From Patescibacteria group bacterium (GTDB lineage Bacteria; Patescibacteriota; Minisyncoccia; UBA6257; Colwellbacteraceae): a stretch of DNA of 35,996 nucleotides. The stretch covers positions 1-35,996 of the forward strand of contig JAMCQZ010000007.1 in NCBI GenBank assembly GCA_023380305.1, given 5' to 3'. Below, one piece after another: positions 1 to 8,275 of the stretch (positions within the stretch are counted from its first letter, which is position 1; each line of letters starts with the position of its first letter). The notes under the pieces were generated by a model. It saw only the letters and a list, made by a program, of their open reading frames with translations, did no database searches and had not been told where the DNA came from. A program made the translations under genes and the position numbers.

Positions 1-540
1 AACAACGGAACCGCCTCCAACCCGAACTCTACCGGAATGTCTTTTGTTACTGGAAAAGTGGGGAATGCCGTGCAGTTTGATGGGGTGGATGATTGGGTGG
101 AAATTCCTTACAGCGCGAGCTTAAACCTGTCTGGGGCGGACGAAACCATTTTAATATGGGTCAAGCATAATGCGAGCGGCAATATCCTTTTTCAAGAATC
201 CGGTTGGAGCAGGAGATTAGGATCGGCAAGTTGGACTTTTTATTTTGTCGGGCATACGAGTAACTCTATCACCGCAGCCGTTTCAAATGATAATCAATAC
301 CATCTGGTTGGCTATACATTTTCAAACGGTCATCTAAGATCTTATTTGGATGGCAAATTGATTGGGGAAAAAGATGCTGTCGCGAACATAGAGCCTGCCG
401 GGGCAAGGTGGTGGCTTGGCAGAATGTGCGGTGGATCTTCGTGCACTTATTTTTATACCGGCATCATTGATGATCTACGTATATATAGCAGAGCTTTATC
501 AAGTGAAGAAATCATGTCTTTATATAAGATTAATAAATAA
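1..540 (+). CDS. LamG/concanavalin A-like domain protein, C-terminal fragment
   Basis: The reading frame is open from base 1, so the gene starts upstream and only its last 179 residues are seen. They match a LamG (laminin G/concanavalin A-like jelly-roll) domain: a start like GKVGNAVQFDGVDDWVEI, a middle strand pattern ending in WWLGR, and the usual end IDDLRIYSRALSSEEI. Such domains are commonly the C-terminal glycan- or protein-binding part of large secreted surface proteins. No membrane anchor or sorting signal follows the domain, so this is the natural C-terminus. A Cys pair (MCGGSSC) near the end could form a disulfide. An ATG at 37 exists but lies inside the domain and is not the start. 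Domain identity is well supported; substrate and cellular role are unknown. Confidence 0.85.
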   Translation, partial: NNGTASNPNSTGMSFVTGKVGNAVQFDGVDDWVEIPYSASLNLSGADETILIWVKHNASGNILFQESGWSRRLGSASWTFYFVGHTSNSITAAVSNDNQYHLVGYTFSNGHLRSYLDGKLIGEKDAVANIEPAGARWWLGRMCGGSSCTYFYTGIIDDLRIYSRALSSEEIMSLYKINK

Positions 541-630
541 TTTCGCCCTTGATTTTTAGCGATTTTTGTGGCATCATAGGCTTATAACCCCCTTATATAA
601 GCGGAAACCGGGGGCGATTTTGCTTTTTAA
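541..630 (+). promoter_or_regulatory. Intergenic region before uvrB with possible weak terminator
   Basis: Short gap between the LamG gene and uvrB. It holds CCCCC (588-592) and GGGGG near 611-615 around a palindromic TTATATAA, followed by T-rich sequence, which could fold as a weak terminator. TATATA at 594-599 could be a -10 box for uvrB, but no good -35 is seen. No Shine-Dalgarno precedes the uvrB ATG. Confidence 0.25.
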
Positions 631-2619
631 ATGGCGTTCAAACTGATTTCCAAAAACAAGCCCGCCGGCGATCAGCCCAAAGCGATTGACGAGCTGGTTT
701 CGGGTTTAAGCCAGGGTCTTCAAGAACAGACCCTATTAGGCGTGACCGGATCGGGCAAGACCTTCACGGTGGCGAATGTTATCAAAGAGATCGATCGGCC
801 GACTCTGGTCATCGCTCATAATAAAACCTTGGCGGCCCAGCTTTGCAACGAGTTTCGGGATCTTTTTCCGGAGAACGCCGTCCACTATTTCGTCTCCTAT
901 TACGATTATTACCAGCCGGAAGCTTATATGCCTCGGACCGATACCTATATCGGTAAGGAGGCCTTGATCAACGACGAGATCGACAAATTGAGGCACGCGG
1001 CGACCACCAGTTTGCTTACGCGGAAAGATGTCATTATTGTGGCTTCGGTTTCCTGCATCTACGGTTTGGGAAGCCCGGAGGTTTACGAGAAAAACATCCT
1101 GCATTTCAAGGTCGGGGATCGGATCACCCGCCAGGAGCTGATGCGGCAATTCATCAAGATGCAGTTCGGCCGGACAAACGCCGACTTGAAACGGGGTACC
1201 TTCAGGCTTCGCGGAGATAATTGGGAGATCATGCCGCCGAACGAGGAAACGATTTACAACTTCCGTTTGGAAAACGGCGTTATCGCCGAGATTTTGAAAA
1301 TCGACCCGGTGGCCGGATACGAGCCGGAGAAAACCCCGTCGGTTCCGGAAGTCTTCATTTCTCCAGCCAAGCACTTCATCACCTTGGACAAAGAAAGGGA
1401 GTCGGCCATTTTGAATATTGAAAAAGAATTGGAAGAAAGACTCAAATATTTCGAATCCAAAAAGCAGTTTCTGGAGGCCGAAAGGCTGGAGCGCCGGACG
1501 CGGGCCGACATCGCCATGATGCGCGAGATCGGTTACTGCAACGGCATCGAAAACTATTCCCGTCATCTCTCCGGCCGCGCCGAGGGCGAACCGCCGGCGA
1601 CCCTGCTTGATTATTTTCCGAAAGATTTTCTGACGGTGATCGATGAATCGCACGTGACCGTTCCCCAGATCCGGGGTATGTATGAAGGAGATGTTTCGAG
1701 AAAAAAGACTTTAGTCGAATACGGCTTCAGGCTGCCGTCGGCCAAAGACAACCGGCCGCTCACTTTTCCGGAATTCGAAAAACGCATCGGCCAGGTGATT
1801 TATACCTCGGCCACTCCGGGAGATTACGAGAAGGAGCGGAGCGCCAAAATCGTCGAGCAGATCATCAGACCGACCGGACTGGTTGACCCGGAGCTTGTTG
1901 TCCGTCCGGCCAGGGGACAGATCGACGATTTGATTCCGCGGATCAAAGAGCGGGTGGAACGCAAAGAACGGGTGCTCGTAACTACTTTAACCAAACGCAT
2001 GGCCGAGGATTTAAGCTCATATCTCGACGAGCAGAAAATCAAGGTAACCTATCTTCATAGCGACGTGAAGACTTTGGAGAGAATCAAGATTCTGACGAAC
2101 CTGCGGCGGGGGACTTTTGACGTGCTCGTGGGTGTCAACCTCTTACGCGAAGGTTTGGACTTGCCGGAGGTATCGCTTGTGGCTATACTCGACGCCGACA
2201 AGGAGGGGTTCCTGCGGAGCGAGACTTCGCTTATCCAAACGATTGGCCGCGCCGCGAGGAACGTCGGCGGTCAGGTTTTGATCTACGCCGATTCCATCAC
2301 CGGTTCGATCAAGCGGGCCATGATCGAGACCGAACGCCGTCGGAAAATCCAACTGGCCTACAACAAGGAACACCACATCGTGCCCCAGACAATCATCAAG
2401 GAAATCAAGGATATTCTGCCATCGGATGAACTTCTCGATCTTGAAATGAAGCCGGTGCCGAAATCGGAAAGGGCCCTGGAAGCGCTTATCAAGCAAAAGG
2501 AGCGCGAGATGAAGGCGGCGGCCAAGGAACTCGACTTTGAGTTGGCGGCCATCTTACGGGACGAACTCAAGACTTTGAACGAGCAGTTGAAAAAGAAACC
2601 AACGTCGAAGAAGCAATAA
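631..2619 (+). CDS. uvrB: Excinuclease ABC subunit B (UvrB)
   Basis: UvrB is the damage-verifying helicase-like core of nucleotide excision repair; it is loaded by UvrA and recruits UvrC. The 662 aa length is normal for the family. Visible parts: Walker A GVTGSGKT (37-44), the tyrosine-rich beta-hairpin region with [12 protein letters not shown] (about 90-101), the DEAD-like box DESH (about 337-340), a C-terminal helicase domain with GRAAR, and a C-terminal UVR motif ([16 protein letters not shown]) that binds UvrC. Only one base separates its stop from the uvrA start, so the two are surely cotranscribed. Start ATG at 631 fits the family N-terminus (GDQPKAI follows within 20 residues). Unlike UvrA and UvrC downstream, it shows no clear reduction. 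Confidence 0.98.
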   Translation: MAFKLISKNKPAGDQPKAIDELVSGLSQGLQEQTLLGVTGSGKTFTVANVIKEIDRPTLVIAHNKTLAAQLCNEFRDLFPENAVHYFVSYYDYYQPEAYMPRTDTYIGKEALINDEIDKLRHAATTSLLTRKDVIIVASVSCIYGLGSPEVYEKNILHFKVGDRITRQELMRQFIKMQFGRTNADLKRGTFRLRGDNWEIMPPNEETIYNFRLENGVIAEILKIDPVAGYEPEKTPSVPEVFISPAKHFITLDKERESAILNIEKELEERLKYFESKKQFLEAERLERRTRADIAMMREIGYCNGIENYSRHLSGRAEGEPPATLLDYFPKDFLTVIDESHVTVPQIRGMYEGDVSRKKTLVEYGFRLPSAKDNRPLTFPEFEKRIGQVIYTSATPGDYEKERSAKIVEQIIRPTGLVDPELVVRPARGQIDDLIPRIKERVERKERVLVTTLTKRMAEDLSSYLDEQKIKVTYLHSDVKTLERIKILTNLRRGTFDVLVGVNLLREGLDLPEVSLVAILDADKEGFLRSETSLIQTIGRAARNVGGQVLIYADSITGSIKRAMIETERRRKIQLAYNKEHHIVPQTIIKEIKDILPSDELLDLEMKPVPKSERALEALIKQKEREMKAAAKELDFELAAILRDELKTLNEQLKKKPTSKKQ

Positions 2620-2620
2620 A

Positions 2621-5143
2621 ATGGAAAAGAACAAAATCATTATCAAGGGAGCCCGGGAGCACAATCTGAAGAATATCGATCTCGAGATTCCCAGAAATAA
2701 AATGGTCGTTTTCACCGGACTTTCCGGATCAGGGAAGTCGTCTTTGGCGTTCGATACCATTTTTGCCGAGGGTCAGCGCCGGTATGTCGAATCTTTGTCG
2801 GCTTATGCTAGGCAGTTCTTAGGCAGGCTCGACAAACCGGACGTGGATGAAATCGAGGGTTTGTCTCCGGCGATTTCGATCGACCAGAAAGCTCACTCTT
2901 CAAATCCGCGTTCGACCGTGGCGACCATCACCGAGATTTACGATTATCTGCGGGTGCTTTTCAGTCGCGCTGGAATACCCTTTTGCCCGCTTTGCGGCCA
3001 GGAGATCAAAAAAATGAGCTTGGCCGAGATCGTCGACGCCGCTGTCGCTTTCAGCGCTCCGGAAGGAAAGCTCAAAAAAGAGCTGGTTGTGTTCGCTCCG
3101 GTTGTTCGCGGCCGGAAGGGGGAATATTACCAGATGCTTTACGATTTTCTGGCGGCCGGTTACAGGGAGGCGAGAGTCGACGGCAAAACACATTTCTTGC
3201 GGGATAAGATCAGGATGGAGAGGTACAAACAGCACATGATCGAAATCGTGATCGATCGTCTTCCCGCCGGATTGGATTTTAAAGACAAAGACAACCGTTT
3301 GCGCTTGAGCGAGGCGGTCGAGGCTTCGTTGAAACACGCCGAAGACACGGTGCTTTTTATGAACGCCGGCCGGGAAGTCAGTTTTTCGGCCAAGTTTTCC
3401 TGTCCGAGGGACAATTTTTCTTTTCCGGAGATAGAGCCGAGACTTTTTTCATTTAACAGTCCTTACGGCGCCTGTGATGCCTGCCACGGATTGGGAGTGA
3501 AAGACATCTGGTCGGAAGACACCTGCGAGGTTTGTCGCGGCCGGAGATTGCGGCCGGAAGCCTTGAGCGTTTTGATTAAAAATAAGAACATCGCCGAAGT
3601 AACGGCGTTATCCGTCGCCGAGGCCCAGGATTTTTTCAAGGATCTCGGGGAGAAAATGGACGACCGGCAGCGGGAGATCGCGGAGGTTCCCCTTCGGGAA
3701 ATTTCGGCGCGATTGAAATTCATGTACGACGTGGGCCTCGACTATCTCACTTTGGACAGGAAAGCCGGCACTCTTTCCGGCGGCGAATCGCAGCGTATCA
3801 GGCTGGCTTCCCAGATCGGATCGCGGCTCGTGGGCACGCTTTACATTTTGGACGAACCAACCATCGGCTTGCACCAGCGGGATAACGCCAAGCTCATCAA
3901 CACCTTGCACGAGTTGCGGGATCTCGGCAATTCCATTGTCATTGTCGAACACGACGAGGAGACGATAAGGGAATCGGATTATCTTGTTGATTTCGGGCCT
4001 TTGGCCGGCGTGCATGGCGGCCGGATCGTGGCTAAAGGTCCAGTTCCCGGAATTTTCGGCGACAAAAATCAGGATTCGCTCACCTTGCGTTATCTGCGCG
4101 GCGAAGAAAAAATCGAGATTCCTAAAAAAAGGCGTTCGGTGAAAGATGCGCCGACGATCAAGCTCCGCGGAGTAACGGAAAACAACCTGAAAGATTTGAA
4201 CATCGACATTCCGGTCGGCCGGTTCACGGCTATCACCGGAGTTTCCGGTTCGGGTAAAAGCACCCTGGTTTATGACGTTTTGTACAAGGCGGTCGCCAAT
4301 AAGTTGAATCATGCGAGCTTCAAGCCGGGGACTTGCAAGGGTATTATGGGGCTCGAATACGTCAACCGGGTGGTGAACATTGATCAGTCTCCGATCGGCC
4401 GCACGCCTCGTTCTAATCCGGCGACCTATATCGGCGCCTGGAGCGACATTCGTGATCTTTTCGCTTCGACTGAAGATGCCCGGATCAGGGGATGGAAACC
4501 CGGCCGTTTTAGTTTTAACGTGAAGGGCGGCCGATGCGAGCATTGCGAGGGCCATGGTTATATCGCCATCGAGATGCATTTTTTGCCGACGGTTTACGTC
4601 GCTTGCGATGTTTGCCATGGCAAGAGATTCGATCGCGAGACGCTGGAAGTGGAATATCGCGGAAAGAATATCTACGACATTTTGGAAATGACGATCGAAG
4701 AGGGAGTCAAGTTTTTCAAGGATATTCCCTGGCTTCGCGACAAGTTGAAAATTTTGGACGAGGTCGGCATGGGCTATATCAAGCTTGGACAGTCGGCGAC
4801 AACCCTCTCTGGTGGCGAAGCCCAGCGTATCAAGCTCGCGGCCGAACTCGGAAAGCGCGACACCAGGAGGACGCTTTATCTTTTGGACGAACCGACCACC
4901 GGTCTTCATTTTGACGACGTTAAAAAACTTTTGGAGGTGATCCAGAAGCTTGTCGACCGGGGGAACACGATGGTTGTCATCGAGCACAACCTTGACGTTA
5001 TTAAATCGTCGGATTGGATAATCGACCTTGGTCCGGAAGGTGGAGAAGCCGGCGGCCGGGTGGTTGCGGCCGGCGCGCCCGAAGAGGTGGCGAGGAAAGC
5101 CGGAAGCTATACCGGGGAATACTTGCGGAAAGTGTTAAAATAA
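2621..5143 (+). CDS. uvrA: Excinuclease ABC subunit A (UvrA), shortened form
   Basis: DNA damage-sensing ABC ATPase dimer of nucleotide excision repair. Two ABC modules are visible: Walker [10 protein letters not shown] near residue 33 and GVSGSGKST near 540, with two LSGGE signatures and two LDEPT Walker B motifs. The second zinc site is intact (Cys639, Cys642, Cys662, Cys665). The first is unusual: Cys261 is followed by Asp264 where the family has Cys, while Cys285 and Cys288 remain. Right after this (GLGVKDIW to CEVCRGRRL) about 95 residues present in E. coli UvrA are absent, which explains 840 instead of about 940 aa. The UvrB-binding/signature region between the zinc site and Walker A is kept. 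Follows uvrB by one base. Identity is certain; the effect of the changes is not. Confidence 0.97.
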   Translation: MEKNKIIIKGAREHNLKNIDLEIPRNKMVVFTGLSGSGKSSLAFDTIFAEGQRRYVESLSAYARQFLGRLDKPDVDEIEGLSPAISIDQKAHSSNPRSTVATITEIYDYLRVLFSRAGIPFCPLCGQEIKKMSLAEIVDAAVAFSAPEGKLKKELVVFAPVVRGRKGEYYQMLYDFLAAGYREARVDGKTHFLRDKIRMERYKQHMIEIVIDRLPAGLDFKDKDNRLRLSEAVEASLKHAEDTVLFMNAGREVSFSAKFSCPRDNFSFPEIEPRLFSFNSPYGACDACHGLGVKDIWSEDTCEVCRGRRLRPEALSVLIKNKNIAEVTALSVAEAQDFFKDLGEKMDDRQREIAEVPLREISARLKFMYDVGLDYLTLDRKAGTLSGGESQRIRLASQIGSRLVGTLYILDEPTIGLHQRDNAKLINTLHELRDLGNSIVIVEHDEETIRESDYLVDFGPLAGVHGGRIVAKGPVPGIFGDKNQDSLTLRYLRGEEKIEIPKKRRSVKDAPTIKLRGVTENNLKDLNIDIPVGRFTAITGVSGSGKSTLVYDVLYKAVANKLNHASFKPGTCKGIMGLEYVNRVVNIDQSPIGRTPRSNPATYIGAWSDIRDLFASTEDARIRGWKPGRFSFNVKGGRCEHCEGHGYIAIEMHFLPTVYVACDVCHGKRFDRETLEVEYRGKNIYDILEMTIEEGVKFFKDIPWLRDKLKILDEVGMGYIKLGQSATTLSGGEAQRIKLAAELGKRDTRRTLYLLDEPTTGLHFDDVKKLLEVIQKLVDRGNTMVVIEHNLDVIKSSDWIIDLGPEGGEAGGRVVAAGAPEEVARKAGSYTGEYLRKVLK

Positions 5144-5147
5144 AACC

Positions 5148-6029
5148 ATGGAGAATCAGGCGAAAACAAGGAAAAAAGTGGGGTTGGCTCTGGGCGGCGG
5201 AGGGGCGAGAGGTTTCGCACACATCGGCGTCATCAAGGCGTTGAAAGATTTGGGCATACCGATAGATTACATCGCCGGCACGAGTATGGGCGCGATTGTC
5301 GGCGGGCTTTACGCCTTGACCGAGAGCGTTGAAAACATCGAAGACCGGTTGGAAGGGCTCGAGGGGAAAAACCTGAAGGTGGTGAATGCCATCATCAGGA
5401 AAGATGCGAAGCCGATCATGAAAAATCAGTCGATGCTCCAGTTGATCGATGAGTTTTTCGGTAATGCTCGATTCGAGGATTGCCATGTTCCTTTTAGGGC
5501 GGTTGCGACCGACGTCAAAACCGGAATTGAAATCAGCCTCGACAAAGGCCTTTTGGCTCCGGCGGTCAAGGCAAGCGCGGCCATCCCGGTGGTTTTCCAA
5601 CCGGTCGAAATCGACGGCCGGCTTTTGGTGGACGGCGGATTGGCCAGGCCGATCCCGGCCGACGTCGTGAAAGCCATGGGCGCCGACGTCGTCATCGCCG
5701 TCGATGTTTCCGCCAAGTGGGTGGATATTTCCGAGGATTTAACCAAAGCCATCAGATGGCAGAGTTTTTACAGCGCTTTAAGCGACATTCTCGCAGCCGT
5801 CAGCCAGCAAATATCAAGAGAGGTCTTGAAAAACAACGCTGACATCGTCCTCCATCCGTCGGTTATGGGATATAACTGGCTGGAATTCGGCGATTCGGCC
5901 GATGTCATCGCGGCCGGTTACCGCGAGGCTTACGCCAACAAGGATTTGATCTGCGGCAAAACCGGTTGCAAGCCGAAGCAAAAAACCGGGCTCCAGGTCT
6001 TCCTCGATTTTCTTTTCGATCTGGAATAA
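5148..6029 (+). CDS. Patatin-like phospholipase (RssA/YlbK-type)
   Basis: Predicted serine acyl hydrolase of the bacterial patatin family. Visible motifs: oxyanion-hole loop GGGGARG (about residues 16-22), nucleophile elbow GTSMG (GxSxG, Ser at about 46), and the catalytic Asp in DGG (about 164-166), followed by ARPIP. The 293 aa length fits the single-domain RssA/YlbK group. There is no signal peptide or membrane segment, so it is probably cytoplasmic and may act on membrane lipids from inside. It lies between uvrA and uvrC with gaps of 4 and 2 bases, so it is in the repair operon, although no link to DNA repair is known. Substrate (phospholipid, lysophospholipid or thioester) cannot be told from sequence. 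Confidence 0.93.
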   Translation: MENQAKTRKKVGLALGGGGARGFAHIGVIKALKDLGIPIDYIAGTSMGAIVGGLYALTESVENIEDRLEGLEGKNLKVVNAIIRKDAKPIMKNQSMLQLIDEFFGNARFEDCHVPFRAVATDVKTGIEISLDKGLLAPAVKASAAIPVVFQPVEIDGRLLVDGGLARPIPADVVKAMGADVVIAVDVSAKWVDISEDLTKAIRWQSFYSALSDILAAVSQQISREVLKNNADIVLHPSVMGYNWLEFGDSADVIAAGYREAYANKDLICGKTGCKPKQKTGLQVFLDFLFDLE

Positions 6030-6031
6030 AA

Positions 6032-7219
6032 ATGAAGAAGCTTTACGAAAATTTTCCCGACACGCCCGGCGTGTATTTGATGAAGAACGCCGCCGGCGAG
6101 GTTGTCTATGTCGGCAAGGCGGCCAACTTGAAACGGCGGGTTTCGAGCTATTTTACGAGGCCGCACGAGAGTCGCATTGAGAAACTGGTGTCGGAGATTA
6201 AAAAAATCGACTACAGAAAAACCGATACCGCCCTGGAGGCTTTGATTCTTGAAGCTCGGCTCATCAAGGAATACAGGCCGTTTTTTAACATCAAAGACAA
6301 GGACGACAAGAGTTTCCTTTATTTCGAAATTACCAAAGAGGATTATCCGCGGGTGATGTTCGTCCGGGGCAAGAAAAAGGCGCAGGGCGAGCGGTTCGGT
6401 CCGTTCACTTCGGCTTCGTCGGCCAGAGAGGCGGCGAAGATTTTAAGAAGGATTTTTCCCTGGAGCATTCACCCGCCGGAGAGAATCGGCCAGGCCAAGA
6501 GGCCATGTTTCGATTTCGAGATTGGGCTTTGTCCGGGCACCTGCAGCGGCCTTCCGGATAAGAAGGCTTATCGGAAGAATATCGTCAATCTAAAGATGTT
6601 TTTGAGGGGCAAGAAAAAAGCCTTGATCGCCAGCCTGCAAAAAGAAATGAAAACATCGGCTAAAAATCTTGATTTTGAGAAGGCCGAAAAAATAAAACGG
6701 CAGATTTTCAGCTTGACCCACATCCAGGACATCGCTCTCATCAAGGAAACGGCAATCGCTTCCGGAGAAAAGCCGGCTTTCCGCGTCGAGGGCTACGACG
6801 TTTCCAATATTTCCGGGGATTCGGCCGTCGGGAGCATGGTTGTCTGGGAAAACGGGGCATTGAATAACAACGAATACCGCAAGTTCAGAATTAAAACCAT
6901 CGGCCAGGCGAACGACACGGGGATGATCAAAGAGATGATCAGCCGCCGGCTAAAGAACGATTGGCCTTTACCAAATCTAATCCTTGTCGACGGCGGACTC
7001 GGCCAGATGTCGGCCGCCAGAGCCGCCCTGGAAGAGGCCGGTTTGAAGATTCCTGTTCTTGGCATCGCCAAGGGGCCGTCGAGGAAAGCAGACCGGTTGA
7101 TCGGCAGCCTGCCGAGCGCGGTCTCCAAGGACGATTTATTGAGGCTTCGCGACGAAGCCCATCGATTCGCCATCAGCTACCATAAGAAGCTTAGAAATGC
7201 TAAATTTATTGAGTTATGA
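6032..7219 (+). CDS. uvrC: Excinuclease ABC subunit C (UvrC), truncated form
   Basis: Dual-incision nuclease of nucleotide excision repair. I chose ATG 6032 because the GIY-YIG domain (GVYLMKN, YVGKA, LKRRV) starts there; an upstream in-frame start at 5966 lies inside the patatin gene. Order: GIY-YIG (1-95), a metal-ligand region with His147, Cys159, Cys167 and Cys171, a UVR motif (about 208-232), then an RNase H-like nuclease core with Asp in GYDVSN, Asp in VDGG and His in DEAHRFA. The protein is 395 aa against about 560-610. It lacks roughly 120-150 residues between UVR and the nuclease core and ends right after HKKLR, so the C-terminal tandem HhH domain is missing. All catalytic residues look present. 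Its stop overlaps the ychF start (ATGA). Confidence 0.95.
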   Translation: MKKLYENFPDTPGVYLMKNAAGEVVYVGKAANLKRRVSSYFTRPHESRIEKLVSEIKKIDYRKTDTALEALILEARLIKEYRPFFNIKDKDDKSFLYFEITKEDYPRVMFVRGKKKAQGERFGPFTSASSAREAAKILRRIFPWSIHPPERIGQAKRPCFDFEIGLCPGTCSGLPDKKAYRKNIVNLKMFLRGKKKALIASLQKEMKTSAKNLDFEKAEKIKRQIFSLTHIQDIALIKETAIASGEKPAFRVEGYDVSNISGDSAVGSMVVWENGALNNNEYRKFRIKTIGQANDTGMIKEMISRRLKNDWPLPNLILVDGGLGQMSAARAALEEAGLKIPVLGIAKGPSRKADRLIGSLPSAVSKDDLLRLRDEAHRFAISYHKKLRNAKFIEL

Positions 7220-8220
7220 AATTATCTATTGGAATAGTCGGCTTGCCGAATGTTGGAAAAAGTACGCTTTTTAAGGCTTTAACCAAGCAAGAGGTGAATA
7301 TCGCCAACTATCCTTTCGCGACCATTGATCCGAACGTGGGGGTGGTGGCGGTGCCGGACGAACGCCTGGAAACGCTTGCCAAAATGAGCCAGTCCAAGAA
7401 AAAGATCCCGGCAGTCGTCGAATTCTACGATATCGCCGGACTTGTCAAGGGAGCTTATCAAGGCGAGGGATTGGGCAATCAGTTTTTGGCGAATATCAGG
7501 GAGACGAACGCCGTAGTCCAGGTGGTCCGTTGTTTCGAATCTTCGGAAATCATCCACGTGGAAAACGGTGTCGATCCTGTCCGCGATATCGATATCATCA
7601 ATACCGAACTGATTTTTAAGGATTTGGAGACCGTCGGCAAACGCTTGCAGAGTCTGGAAAAAGAAGCGCGTACCGGAGACAAACAGAAGCTTTACGAACT
7701 CGAAGTTTTAAAAAAGATCAAAGACGGCTTGGAAAAGGGGAGTCTTATCGTCAATCTGGGAGAAGCGAGGAAGGAACCGGTTGTTAAAGAACTCGGACTC
7801 TTGACGGCTAAACCGCAGATCTATCTCTTGAATGGCGCGGTTGAAGACGTTAAGCCGGAGCTGCGGGACAAGATCAGATCGCTTAACGCCGGTTACGTCA
7901 TTCAGGACCTGGGTCGTTCGACCGATCTTTCGGAGCTTATCAGAAAATCCTACGAGGTTTTGGGATTGATGAGTTTTTTCACGACCGGCGAGGACGAAAC
8001 CCGCGCCTGGACGATCGAGCAGGGGACCAAGGCTCCGCAGGCGGCTGGCGTCATCCATACCGATTTCGAGAACAAGTTCATCCGCTTGGAGGTGGTCGGC
8101 TATTTGAAGTTGGTCGAGGCCGGAAGCTGGAACAACGCCAGGCAAAAAGGCTGGATTAGGCTTGAGGGCAAGGACTACGTCGTCGAGGACGGGGATGTTG
8201 TTGTGGTAAGACACGGATAA
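7216..8220 (+). CDS. ychF: Redox-regulated ATPase YchF (Obg-like)
   Basis: Obg-family P-loop NTPase that prefers ATP and binds ribosomes and nucleic acid. Visible: G1 GLPNVGKST (9-17), a G3-like DIAGLVKGA (about 73-81), and a C-terminal TGS domain (RAWTIEQGTKAPQAAG to YVVEDGDVV). The base-specificity loop, normally NxxE in YchF, appears as NGAVE here, which has one extra residue; the alignment there is by eye. Length is 334 aa against about 363, with the loss in the middle helical region. Translationally coupled to uvrC through a 4-base overlap, and last gene of the repair operon before a promoter gap. Confidence 0.96.
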   Translation: MKLSIGIVGLPNVGKSTLFKALTKQEVNIANYPFATIDPNVGVVAVPDERLETLAKMSQSKKKIPAVVEFYDIAGLVKGAYQGEGLGNQFLANIRETNAVVQVVRCFESSEIIHVENGVDPVRDIDIINTELIFKDLETVGKRLQSLEKEARTGDKQKLYELEVLKKIKDGLEKGSLIVNLGEARKEPVVKELGLLTAKPQIYLLNGAVEDVKPELRDKIRSLNAGYVIQDLGRSTDLSELIRKSYEVLGLMSFFTTGEDETRAWTIEQGTKAPQAAGVIHTDFENKFIRLEVVGYLKLVEAGSWNNARQKGWIRLEGKDYVVEDGDVVVVRHG

Positions 8221-8246
8221 TGGTTCGGAAATCGCCATTTTAGGGT

Positions 8247-8252
8247 TATAAT
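8247..8252 (+). promoter_or_regulatory. -10 box TATAAT before the SMC-like gene
   Basis: Perfect TATAAT in the 55-base gap after ychF. A poor -35 (TTCGGA, 8224-8229) lies 17 bases upstream. The predicted start site is near 8259, which leaves a leader of about 17 bases with no Shine-Dalgarno. Confidence 0.5.
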
Positions 8253-8275
8253 TAACAGGTTAAAACCGATCGGGC

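Noticed and set aside
3608-4987. 459-aa minus-strand frame opposite uvrA
   Set aside because: Shadow of uvrA codon bias; composition is odd and no motifs or start signals are visible.
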